From the NCBI GenBank assembly GCA_963784195.1, contig CAWARA010000016.1, positions 186,001-250,000 of the forward strand: a DNA stretch of 64,000 bases, written 5' to 3'. Under the pieces are notes generated by a model. That model had not been told where the DNA came from and made no database searches. It saw nothing but the letters and a program-made list of their open reading frames with translations. The stretch is from CAVQAH01 sp963784195. GTDB taxonomy: Bacteria; Acidobacteriota; Vicinamibacteria; Vicinamibacterales; 2-12-FULL-66-21. Below, in pieces: positions 9,921 to 18,125 of the stretch. Positions within the stretch are counted from its first letter, which is position 1. Each line of letters opens with the position of its first letter. The position numbers and the translations under genes are program-made.

Positions 9921-9961
9921 AGGTGGCTGGCACCTTTCCCGGGAAGGTGCCAGCCACCTTT
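9919..9961 (+). terminator. 18-bp perfect inverted repeat, terminator-like
   Basis: Arms aaaggtggctggcacctt (9919-9936) and aaggtgccagccaccttt (9944-9961) are perfectly complementary around the 7-nt loop tcccggg. The left arm starts within the propeller gene's TAA stop and the right arm is followed by T and C-rich sequence. It could act as a bidirectional terminator. The core ggtggctggcacctt resembles a repeat common in environmental genomes, from memory. Confidence 0.7.
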
Positions 9962-11170
9962 TCGCCATCCATTCCCCCCACGCGTCTCGTCGCGGTGGTG
10001 TGCGCCGCGGAAATCCTCGGGATGACGCCCTTCTCCATGTTCCCCGCGCTGCAACCGCAGCTGCGGGACGCGTGGGGGCTTTCGAACACCGCCGGCGGCT
10101 GGATCAGCAGCGCTTACTACGCCGGCTACATGGCGGCGGTACCTGTTCTCGCCAGCCTCACGGATCGGCTCGACGCGCGTTCGGTGTGGCTCGCGGCCAC
10201 GGCGATCGCGGGCGCTTCGGCGCTTGGCTTCGCGTCGATCGCCGACGGATTGTGGACCGCAGCGTTTTTCCAGTTCCTGGCGGGCATCAGTCTCGCCGGC
10301 ACGTACATGCCAGGACTGAAACTCATGGCGGATCGCATCGACGGTATTCCCCATCCACGGTTCGTCGGCTTCTACACCACCTCGTTCACGATCGGTTCGG
10401 CCCTGTCCTTTGCGCTCATCGGCCAGCTCACGGCCTGGTTTCCCTGGCGCACCGCGATCGCGCTCGTTGCGCTGGGGCCCGCAATCGCCTGGACACTGAT
10501 GCTCGTGTTCCTGCGGCCAGCCCACATCCGTGCGTCGCCGTCCCGCACCACTCGCGGACATTGGCGACAAGTGCTGCGCTCGGCATCCGCCATGCGCTAT
10601 GTGCTGGCGTACTCGTGCCACATGTGGGAGCTCTTCGCAATTCGCGCCTGGCTCGTCGCGTTTCTTTCCTTCTGTGAGCGGCTCCAGGGCCGTCCATCGT
10701 TTGCGAGCGCGGCGACCATGGCCGGCATCATCGCGATGGTCGGGGTTCCGTCGAGCCTCGCCGGCGCAGAGCTGAGCGCGCGCGTCGATCGGAAATACCT
10801 GGTGCTGACGATCATGCTGATCTCCGCCGTGACAAGCGTGGCCTTCGGCGGAACCGCTGCCACGTCGTGGACCGTGATCCTCGTCGCCGCTGTGATCTCG
10901 AGCGTCTTCGTCAGCGCCGACTCCGCGGCATTGACGTCCGGAATCGTCGCCGTGTCTCCACCCGAAAGTCGCGGCACGGCGATGGCCATCTATTCCATGG
11001 CCGGCTTCGCCGCGGCCTCTGCTGGTGCGTTCGCCGTCGGCGTGTTGCTCGACCTGCTGGGCGGTCAGTCGGTGGTCAGCTGGACGATCGCATTCGGCGT
11101 GATGGGCGCGCCAAATCTCATTGGCGTGTTCATTCTCTGGAGAAACACGGGCCGGTCGCAAAGAGGATGA
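9923..11170 (+). CDS. MFS transporter
   Basis: A membrane transporter of up to 415 residues with about 12 predicted helices. These include TRLVAVVCAAEILGMTPFSM (TM1), SSAYYAGYMAAVPVLASL (TM2) followed by the MFS loop DRLDARSVW, and paired helices in the C-half such as YLVLTIMLISAVTSVAFGG. The first six helices and the second six are separated by a cytoplasmic loop with RTTRGHWRQVLRSA. The open frame begins at GTG 9923 inside the terminator-like hairpin, which is an unlikely place to start; in-frame GTG codons at 9947, 9995 and 9998 are alternatives, none with a clear ribosome site. Substrate unknown. It converges with the S9 peptidase gene only three bases away. Confidence 0.88.
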   Translation: MAGTFPGKVPATFSPSIPPTRLVAVVCAAEILGMTPFSMFPALQPQLRDAWGLSNTAGGWISSAYYAGYMAAVPVLASLTDRLDARSVWLAATAIAGASALGFASIADGLWTAAFFQFLAGISLAGTYMPGLKLMADRIDGIPHPRFVGFYTTSFTIGSALSFALIGQLTAWFPWRTAIALVALGPAIAWTLMLVFLRPAHIRASPSRTTRGHWRQVLRSASAMRYVLAYSCHMWELFAIRAWLVAFLSFCERLQGRPSFASAATMAGIIAMVGVPSSLAGAELSARVDRKYLVLTIMLISAVTSVAFGGTAATSWTVILVAAVISSVFVSADSAALTSGIVAVSPPESRGTAMAIYSMAGFAAASAGAFAVGVLLDLLGGQSVVSWTIAFGVMGAPNLIGVFILWRNTGRSQRG

Positions 11171-11173
11171 GGT

Positions 11174-13114
11174 TTACCGACCGCAGCTCCCGAGGTGTTT
11201 GACGAAGAAGCTCTCCAGCCGCTGGTACATGTCGATTGAGTTGTCCGGGTTGCGGAACCCGTGGCCCTCACCCGGATAACTCTTGCTCTCGAAGGTCTTC
11301 CCGAGCCGCTTCAGCTCCGCGACCGCGAGCTCGTAGTTCTTGTAGGGCGCGCGGTCGTCCAGTTCGCCGTGAGTGATGAGGAGCGGCACCTCGATCGCCG
11401 AGAAGCGATCGATCGTGTTGCTCTTCTCATAAATCTCCGGCCGATCCTTCGGCATGCCGCCGTGTGCGGTCTTCGCAAAGATCTTTCCGAGGCGATCCAT
11501 GTACTCCATGGTCATCGCTTGTGAGTAGATGCCCCGCATCGGTACTGCGGCGTCGAACTTCGTCGGCGTCCGCGTGATGGCCGCCATCGATTGCATCCCG
11601 CCGTAACTGCCGCCGTAGATCCCGACCTTGCCATTGACGTACGACAGCGTGCGCAGATAGTCGGCCGCGGCACCGGGATCCATGGCCTGCCCGTTCAGCC
11701 AATCGTTGACCGCCAAATCCTGGAACTCCCGGCCGAATCCGGATCCGCCGCGATAGTTGATCGCCAGTACGACGAATCCTTTCGATGCGAGGTACTGCTC
11801 CATCAGGTTCTGACTGCGCATGTACGAGTTCGAACCGCCGCCATGCACCTGAACGAGCGCCGGACAACGCTGCCCCTCGATGGTTGGAGGCAGATAGAGA
11901 AACCCCTGCATATACAGGCCGTCGAAGCTCTTGTAGGAGATCTCGGTCGGCTCGCGAAGCCCCTGCCACTTGGTGGCCAGGTTCGTCAGTCGACGCGCCT
12001 GCCCACCAATCGCCGGCAGGTAGTAGATCTCCGACCCCTCGGTCTCGGTGCTGCGCGCAAAGACGAACGCATCGGTGGCGCGCGTGGTGTCAAGCCTGCT
12101 CAGCACACCATCGATGTTGCTGACACGGGTCGGCACACCGCCAGCCGCTGGTACTGACCAGATGTGATGTTGGCCACGTTCCTGGTAGATGAAATAGAAG
12201 CGCTCCCCGTCCGCCGACCAGAACGTGCGCTGGTTGTACGATGTGACGTAGAGCGGCATCGTGACCTTCGACTCCGCTCCGGTCTTCGCGTCGATCAGGA
12301 AGATGTCGGTCAGATCGAGATACCAGTAATCCTTCTTCGAGTCGCCGAGGACGGCGATGCGATCGCCGCGGGGCGACCACAACGGCGACGGCCCGATGGC
12401 GGTCACGCCGCGCGACAACTGCTTCGCCGCACCAGTGGCGACGTCGACCACCCAGAGATCGTCATCCCAGTAGTTCGCCTTGTTCGAGATGAAGGCGATG
12501 GTCTTTCCATCCGGAGACCATGCCGGAGAGAACCTGCCGTCATCCTCCGACATGCTCTCGCGCGTCAACTGACGCGGCGCGCCACCATCTGCTGTCGTCA
12601 GCCAGATGTCCTGGTGGCCGGATGACGTCGAGTAGAACGCGATGCTGCGACCATCCGGCGAGAAGACCGGGGCGCGCAAGCCCTTGATCGCCTCGGTCAG
12701 CGGCTTCGCCGGCGTCTCGTCCAGACCAATCCGGTGCAGCCGATCGCCACGGACGACAACGATGCTGCGGCTGTCGGGCGCCCAGACGGCATCGCTGCCT
12801 TCGCTCCAGAATTGCGGATCGCCACCGCCTCCGGCCTTCATCGACAGCCGATGGATTCCCTGGCCCTTGGCGCTGCGAGCTGCGAACGTGACCCAATTGC
12901 CGTCCGGCGAGATGGCAGGGTTACTGGCGCCTCCACGGCCGCGTTTGTAGATGTTTTCCAGCGTGAGTGGCAGGGCTTCGTCGGCCTTCGCTGCTGGTTG
13001 CCCTGCAGCCGCCGCTTGCTGTTCCTGGGCCGCCGGCGAGCATGCCGCCGTGGACACCATCAACCCAAGGAGCGTGCACCGAATCGCGGCCTGAGCAAAC
13101 TCACGCGTTCTCAC
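11174..13114 (-). CDS. S9-family peptidase (DPP-IV/acylaminoacyl type), lipoprotein
   Basis: A 646-residue exported peptidase with a lipoprotein signal (LLGLMVSTAACSP, lipobox cysteine about residue 25). It has a seven- or eight-bladed propeller rich in SPDG and W-SPDGKTIAF repeats (about 50-390) and an alpha/beta-hydrolase domain. The triad is Ser503 in YGGSYGGM, an Asp in ITHGELDDRAPY, and a His in GEGHGFRN. GTG 13114 is preceded by gggagg six bases upstream. It is the last gene of the peptide operon and a close paralogue of its upstream neighbour (13151-15067), which has the same start context; tandem duplication is evident. It would release dipeptides or acyl-amino acids in the periplasm. 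Confidence 0.93.
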   Translation of the reverse strand: MRTREFAQAAIRCTLLGLMVSTAACSPAAQEQQAAAAGQPAAKADEALPLTLENIYKRGRGGASNPAISPDGNWVTFAARSAKGQGIHRLSMKAGGGGDPQFWSEGSDAVWAPDSRSIVVVRGDRLHRIGLDETPAKPLTEAIKGLRAPVFSPDGRSIAFYSTSSGHQDIWLTTADGGAPRQLTRESMSEDDGRFSPAWSPDGKTIAFISNKANYWDDDLWVVDVATGAAKQLSRGVTAIGPSPLWSPRGDRIAVLGDSKKDYWYLDLTDIFLIDAKTGAESKVTMPLYVTSYNQRTFWSADGERFYFIYQERGQHHIWSVPAAGGVPTRVSNIDGVLSRLDTTRATDAFVFARSTETEGSEIYYLPAIGGQARRLTNLATKWQGLREPTEISYKSFDGLYMQGFLYLPPTIEGQRCPALVQVHGGGSNSYMRSQNLMEQYLASKGFVVLAINYRGGSGFGREFQDLAVNDWLNGQAMDPGAAADYLRTLSYVNGKVGIYGGSYGGMQSMAAITRTPTKFDAAVPMRGIYSQAMTMEYMDRLGKIFAKTAHGGMPKDRPEIYEKSNTIDRFSAIEVPLLITHGELDDRAPYKNYELAVAELKRLGKTFESKSYPGEGHGFRNPDNSIDMYQRLESFFVKHLGSCGR

Positions 13115-13150
13115 GCACTACCTCCCATCTCGGATGACCAATAACAGCGT

Positions 13151-15067
13151 TCACCGCCCGCAACTTCCGAGGTGCTTGACAAAAAACGCCTCGAGCCGCT
13201 GATACATGTCGATGGAGTTGTCCGGGTTGCGGAACCCGTGACCCTCACCCGGATAACTCTTACTCTCGAAGTTCTTGCCGAGCCGCTTCAGTTCTGCCAC
13301 GGCCAGCTCGAAGTTCTTGAACGGCGCCCGATCGTCGCGTTCGCCGTGCGTGATGAGGAGTGGGGTCTCGATCGCGGCGAGACGGTCGAGCGTGTTGCTC
13401 TTCGCATAGATCTCGGGCCGCTCGCTCGGCAGGCCGCCGTGGCCGGTCTTCACGAAGATCTGCCCCAGCCGGTCCCGCTCCTTGAAGGTCAACCCCTGCG
13501 AGTAGATGCCCCGCATCGGCACCGCAGCGTCGAACTTCTTCGGCGTCCGGGTGATGGCGGCCATCGACTGCGTCCCACCGTAGCTGCCCCCGTAAATGCC
13601 GACCTTGCCGTTGACGTAGGACAGCGTGCGCAGGTAGTCGGCGGCCGCGCCCGGGTCAAGTGCCTGTCCGTTCGCCCAGTCGTTGACCCCGAGGTCCTGG
13701 AACGCGCGGCCGAAGCCCGACCCGCCGCGGTAATTGATGGCCAGCACGACGAAGCCCTTCGACGCGAGGTACTGCTGGAGCAGGTTCTGGCTGCGGGTGT
13801 AGGAGTTGCTGCCGCCACCGTGCACCTCCACCAGGGCCGGGCAGCGCCGCCCGTCGTCGATCCCCGCCGGCCGGTAGAGGAAGCCCTGCACGTAGAGCCC
13901 GTCGAAGCTGCGGAATGAGACCTCGATCGGTTCGCGCAGCCCTTGCCACTTCGGCGCCAGGTTGGTCAGCCGCCGCTCCGGGCCGCCAATCGCCGGCAGA
14001 TAGTAGATCTCCGATCCCTCGAGCTCGGAGCTGCGCGCGAAGACGAATGCATCGGTAGCGCGCGTAGCATCGAGCCCGCCCATCACCCCGCCGAGATGGC
14101 TGACGCGCGTCGCCACGCCGCCGGTCGTCGGCACAGACCATAAGTGGTGCTCGCCGCGCTCCTGATACACGAAGAAGAAACGTGCCCCGTCGGCCGACCA
14201 GATCGCGGGCTGGTTGTTGGCCGTCACGTGCACCGGCATCTCGACCTTGGTCTCGGCGCCGGTCTTGACGTCGATCAGGAAGATGTCCGTGAGGTCTATA
14301 TACCAGTAGTCCTTCTTGGAATCGCCGAATACCGCGACCTTGTCGCCGCGCGGCGACCACAGCGGCGCGGGACCGACGGCCGTCATGCCATGTGACAGCT
14401 GGCGCGGCGTCCCTGTACCGACGTTCACCACCCACAGATCGTCCGCCCAGTAGTCGGCCTTGTTCGAAACGTAAGCGATCGTCGTGCCGTCAGGTGACCA
14501 GGCCGGAGAGAACCTGCCGTCATCTCCCGACATGCTCTCTCGCGTGAGCTGGCGCGGCGCACCGCCTGCGGCCGGCGCCAGCCAGATATCCTGGTGTCCT
14601 GATGCCGTCGAGTAAAGCGCGATGGTCCCGCCATCGGGGGAAAACACCGGCGCCCGAAGCCCCTTGATCGGTTCGGTGAGCGCTTTCGCCTCGGTCTCGT
14701 CGACACCAATCCGGAACAACCGATCGCCGCGAACGAGGACAATGCTGCGGCTGTCGGGGGCCCAGACAGCGTCGCTGCCTTCCGTCCACAGTTGTGGATT
14801 CCTGGAGGCGTCGGCTTTCAACGAGAGCCGATGGATGCCCTGGCCTTGCGAGGTGCGCGCGGTAAACGTGACCCAGGTACCGTCCGGTGAGATGGCCGGA
14901 TTGCTCGCCCCTGAGCGTGCTCGCCGGAAGATGTTCTCGAGCGTCAGCGCCAACGCGTCATCGGTCTTCGCCGTGGCCTCGGCCTGCCGCTCTTTGGCAG
15001 CCGTCGAGCAGGCCAGCGTGACGAGGGCGATTGAGGCGACCAGGCCGCGACACTCACGCATGCTCAC
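13151..15067 (-). CDS. S9-family peptidase (DPP-IV/acylaminoacyl type), lipoprotein, tandem paralogue
   Basis: A secreted serine peptidase of 638 residues closely similar along its length to the downstream gene (11174-13114). Both share LTLENI, SPDG propeller motifs, SNSYxRSQNL and DPGAAADYLRTLSYVNGKVG. The catalytic serine is residue 495 in YGGSYGGT, with Asp in ITHGERDDRAPF and His in GEGHGFRN. A lipobox-like LVTLACST suggests lipid anchoring. GTG 15067 is chosen because the ggagg-six bases-GTG context is the same as in the paralogue; ATG 15061 is the alternative. The start overlaps the end of the amidohydrolase gene (stop at 15054), showing translational coupling within the operon. Confidence 0.92.
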   Translation of the reverse strand: MSMRECRGLVASIALVTLACSTAAKERQAEATAKTDDALALTLENIFRRARSGASNPAISPDGTWVTFTARTSQGQGIHRLSLKADASRNPQLWTEGSDAVWAPDSRSIVLVRGDRLFRIGVDETEAKALTEPIKGLRAPVFSPDGGTIALYSTASGHQDIWLAPAAGGAPRQLTRESMSGDDGRFSPAWSPDGTTIAYVSNKADYWADDLWVVNVGTGTPRQLSHGMTAVGPAPLWSPRGDKVAVFGDSKKDYWYIDLTDIFLIDVKTGAETKVEMPVHVTANNQPAIWSADGARFFFVYQERGEHHLWSVPTTGGVATRVSHLGGVMGGLDATRATDAFVFARSSELEGSEIYYLPAIGGPERRLTNLAPKWQGLREPIEVSFRSFDGLYVQGFLYRPAGIDDGRRCPALVEVHGGGSNSYTRSQNLLQQYLASKGFVVLAINYRGGSGFGRAFQDLGVNDWANGQALDPGAAADYLRTLSYVNGKVGIYGGSYGGTQSMAAITRTPKKFDAAVPMRGIYSQGLTFKERDRLGQIFVKTGHGGLPSERPEIYAKSNTLDRLAAIETPLLITHGERDDRAPFKNFELAVAELKRLGKNFESKSYPGEGHGFRNPDNSIDMYQRLEAFFVKHLGSCGR

Positions 15068-16271
15068 GCACCACCTCCGTCTGCGCCGCGCGCGCGTCGA
15101 GCCGCTCCAAGCTGTGCACAACCACGCCGGCCTTCATCACGAACACAGGCCGGGACATCACGCGGATGTCGTCGAGAGGATTGCCGAGCACCCCGACCAG
15201 ATCTGCGCGCGTCCCCGGAGCGATGGCCCCCCGATCGGGCCGATCGCACACTTTCGCGGCATCGGACGTGGCGGCTCTCAACGCTCGCGCCGGTGACGCC
15301 CCGAACGCGGTCAACCGCCAGATGTCGTAGGCGAGGCAGCCGTGCATGCTGTCGGTGCCGACGGCGACGTGCACACCGGAGTCCAGGATGCGCCGCCAGG
15401 TCTGGCTCACACGCCCGCGAACCTCGTTCAGCTTTCGTTGGATCTGCGGGTTCCGCGCATCGCCCGCCAGAATCCCCGCAGGGTGATCCTGGATGGAAAA
15501 CGTCCCGACGATCGCAACCCCACGGCGGGCGGCTTCTTCGATCATCGTTTCGTCGAGCAGCACGCCGTGCTCGATCGTATCGACGCCGTTCTCGATGGCA
15601 CGCTTCGCGCCTTCTCCACCATGCGCGTGGGAGGCCAGCTTCAGGCCATGACTGTGCGCTGCTTCCGCCGCCACGCGGATCTCCTCGGGCGTGAATGGGC
15701 AATCGGCCTGGGACGTCGCGACGCTCGAGACACCGCCGGTCGTGAAGATCTTGATGAGCCCGGCGCCGCGTCGAGCGTTCTCGTCGACGAGGGCGCGGAT
15801 GTCGTGCGCGTCGCGCACGAACGTCAGGGCATGGCCGTGACCGTTTTCCTTGGCAAGCTGCACGCCGGCGCAGATCAGGTCGGGACCGAGCGTGTCCCCG
15901 GCGGCAATCTCTGCCTTCACGGCGAAGTCCACGCCGAACTCCTGCCCCATCACGCGCATCGTCGTCACGCCCGAGAGCAGATCGGCGAGGACGTTGCTCC
16001 TGGCGATCGACATCTGCTCGGCCAGAGGCACACGCATCTGATCGATCTGGTTGCCGCGGCACGGCAAGATCGACACGTGCGTATGGGCGTCGATCAGCCC
16101 GGGCATCAACGTCACGCCGGCCAGGCGCACGACCGCATCGATGTCGGGAGGGACAGCAGTCTCTACGCCGACGATGCGATCGTCGTCGACGATGACGACC
16201 GAGGGTTGGAGCGTGTCCGAAAGGCCGGTGAAGACGCCGTCGGGATGAATCGCGATTCTGTTGTGGGCCAC
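15054..16271 (-). CDS. Metal-dependent amidohydrolase, prolidase/dipeptidase-like
   Basis: A 405-residue TIM-barrel amidohydrolase without a signal peptide. Metal ligands of the superfamily are visible: DAHTH near residue 62, the bridging-lysine candidate in GLIKIFTTGG, SHAHGGEG, the IEHGVLLD histidine, and the VGTDSM aspartate. The pattern fits the imidazolonepropionase/Xaa-Pro-dipeptidase-like group, often active on dipeptides or acylated amino acids. The cytoplasmic location contrasts with the secreted S9 enzymes around it, so it may finish degradation of imported dipeptides. GTG 16271 is the start. It lies 42 bases after the M28-like gene and overlaps the next S9 gene by 14 bases. Confidence 0.88.
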   Translation of the reverse strand: MAHNRIAIHPDGVFTGLSDTLQPSVVIVDDDRIVGVETAVPPDIDAVVRLAGVTLMPGLIDAHTHVSILPCRGNQIDQMRVPLAEQMSIARSNVLADLLSGVTTMRVMGQEFGVDFAVKAEIAAGDTLGPDLICAGVQLAKENGHGHALTFVRDAHDIRALVDENARRGAGLIKIFTTGGVSSVATSQADCPFTPEEIRVAAEAAHSHGLKLASHAHGGEGAKRAIENGVDTIEHGVLLDETMIEEAARRGVAIVGTFSIQDHPAGILAGDARNPQIQRKLNEVRGRVSQTWRRILDSGVHVAVGTDSMHGCLAYDIWRLTAFGASPARALRAATSDAAKVCDRPDRGAIAPGTRADLVGVLGNPLDDIRVMSRPVFVMKAGVVVHSLERLDARAAQTEVVREHA

Positions 16272-16313
16272 GTGAACACTCTCGGTGAGGCAGGTGAATA
16301 TGAGAAGCCAGGC

Positions 16314-18104
16314 TTATCTGAGTTCCCGGCGCGCCGCGCGAATCATGGCGCGCAGCTTGTTCCGCTCGCGCACGAGGCCCGTCTGAATGAATGGCCTCAT
16401 GTCGGCGGACGCCGTGGCGAGTTGTAACGCCGACTCGAGCCGCGGAACGACGCCCGGCTTCACAGCCGGATCGTGATCGAATCGCTCGCCCCGTGAATAG
16501 TTGATCGGCACGAGGATGCGGGCCAGCCTTCTCAGGCACGCGTTGATGTCACGGCGCACAGTGGGATCGTTCGTGCGACGCACTTGAGTCGTCGCTTCCG
16601 CGTGCCATCGAGCGATTTCGCTGCGCAAGGCCTGCAGGTCGTGCGCGAGCGGCTGCAGATCGGGGACACCCTCCTGCTCCTGATATTGGTGCACGGCTGC
16701 GGCGATCTCGTCGACGGCCTCCGTGTAATCGAACGGATAGATCGGCGCGTTGACGATCCGCAAGATGCTCGTGAGATAGACACGCAGATCGCGCTCGATG
16801 ATCGCGGGATCGGCCACCTCCATGGTGTCGAACGGGGTGTGCCAGGCGATGTTGCCGCCGCACCCGCCGACTGCATAGTAGCCGCGCCGCCGCCGTTCTT
16901 CGATCGGAATGTTGGAGAGGAGCATATACAGGCCGGTCAGGCCGACCTGGTTGAACGAGTAGTCGCCGGCGCGGAGCGGCCGCAGCCGCCGCGCGTCGAC
17001 GCCGACCGCATCAGCGATGGCCGTCCCGCAGAGCGCACCAGCCTCGGCCATCCACATGACTTCTTCGTACGCCGTCGCTCCGGCGCATCCCGGGGAGTCG
17101 ACGTTGATCTGCGCGATGCAGAACTCGTCGAGCTCGTCGGCAAACGTGTCGGCGAACCACGTCGATCCGGCGTAGCGTCCGGTGGAATGGCCTGGCCACC
17201 ACGCGATCCGGATCGATCGGTTCAGCCGGTCGCGCATACCGTGGAAGATGCGCGCAAGCTCGAGGAGCACCGCGTCGCCCGTGGCGTTGTCGCCAACCCC
17301 CACGTCCCAGGAATCGTAGTGGCCGTGCACGAGTAGAAACTCGTCGGGATCCTGGCGCCCACGAATCTCGACGACCGGCAGCAGGCATCGCATCCATCCT
17401 TCGTCCAGCCACGTCTTCAGGCCGACGCGCACGGCTCCTGCCTGCGACGCCGCGATCAGGCGCTCTCCGTCCGCATGGTTGATACAGACAACCGGCACGC
17501 GCGGCTTGCGCGCGATTGACTCGCCCGTCGGCGCGCCCCAGATCGTTGTACAGATGCCCGCGTGGATCCGCTCACCCGGATGGATGAAGACTTGCGCAAT
17601 CGCTCCACGCCGCTCGAATCCCTGGACGGTCGCCGGTGTGGAAAACCCCTCGGTGAGTACGATCCGGCCGCTCACAGGGTCCGCGTCGCCGCCACCGCCT
17701 TTCGCCGCATCGGCCATGTCGAAGACAGTTCCCGTTCCGCTGGCGTACTTCGACGGCACGTAGACGATCTCGCCGACGACCTCCGCGCCGTGCGTCGACA
17801 ACGAGAACGCCGGCGTCCTCGACCGGATCAGCGATTCGCCGTCCGCACCCTTGATCCACAGCTCCGACCGCCGCGGCACGCTCAAGAACAGCTCGGGATC
17901 GTGGACTTCGGCCGAAATGCCGTGCGCGTGGAGACGGCTGACGATATATTCGGCGGCCGTTTTTTCGTCGCCGCTCCCCGATTCACGCACCAGCGTCGAG
18001 AATCGTTCGAGGAGCGCGCTGGATTCTGCGAGACTGATCCTCGCTAAGGCGTCACGCTCCAGCGCCTCGTCTCGAAATGACGCGGCGTCGATCTCCACTC
18101 CCAT
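16314..18104 (-). CDS. M28-like peptidase with altered catalytic motif
   Basis: A 596-residue protein with a PA-type insert (about 90-230; GRIVLTEGFSTP, PVVCINHADG) and an M28-like zinc peptidase domain (about 245-450). Four ligand positions are conserved: His in HGHYDSWDVG, Asp in GDNATGDA, Asp in NVDSPGC and His in AWHTPFDT. The Glu-Glu pair that supplies the general base and one ligand in classical M28 enzymes is replaced by PGHSTGRYAGS, with His306-Ser307 at that site. The second M28-like protein (31955-33773) has the same change, so this is a lineage feature and not an error. No signal peptide is seen. ATG 18104 has gggaggt upstream. The operon places it between S9 and amidohydrolase genes. 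Confidence 0.85.
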   Translation of the reverse strand: MGVEIDAASFRDEALERDALARISLAESSALLERFSTLVRESGSGDEKTAAEYIVSRLHAHGISAEVHDPELFLSVPRRSELWIKGADGESLIRSRTPAFSLSTHGAEVVGEIVYVPSKYASGTGTVFDMADAAKGGGGDADPVSGRIVLTEGFSTPATVQGFERRGAIAQVFIHPGERIHAGICTTIWGAPTGESIARKPRVPVVCINHADGERLIAASQAGAVRVGLKTWLDEGWMRCLLPVVEIRGRQDPDEFLLVHGHYDSWDVGVGDNATGDAVLLELARIFHGMRDRLNRSIRIAWWPGHSTGRYAGSTWFADTFADELDEFCIAQINVDSPGCAGATAYEEVMWMAEAGALCGTAIADAVGVDARRLRPLRAGDYSFNQVGLTGLYMLLSNIPIEERRRRGYYAVGGCGGNIAWHTPFDTMEVADPAIIERDLRVYLTSILRIVNAPIYPFDYTEAVDEIAAAVHQYQEQEGVPDLQPLAHDLQALRSEIARWHAEATTQVRRTNDPTVRRDINACLRRLARILVPINYSRGERFDHDPAVKPGVVPRLESALQLATASADMRPFIQTGLVRERNKLRAMIRAARRELR

Positions 18105-18125
18105 CGGGTACCTCCCGTGTCTGCC

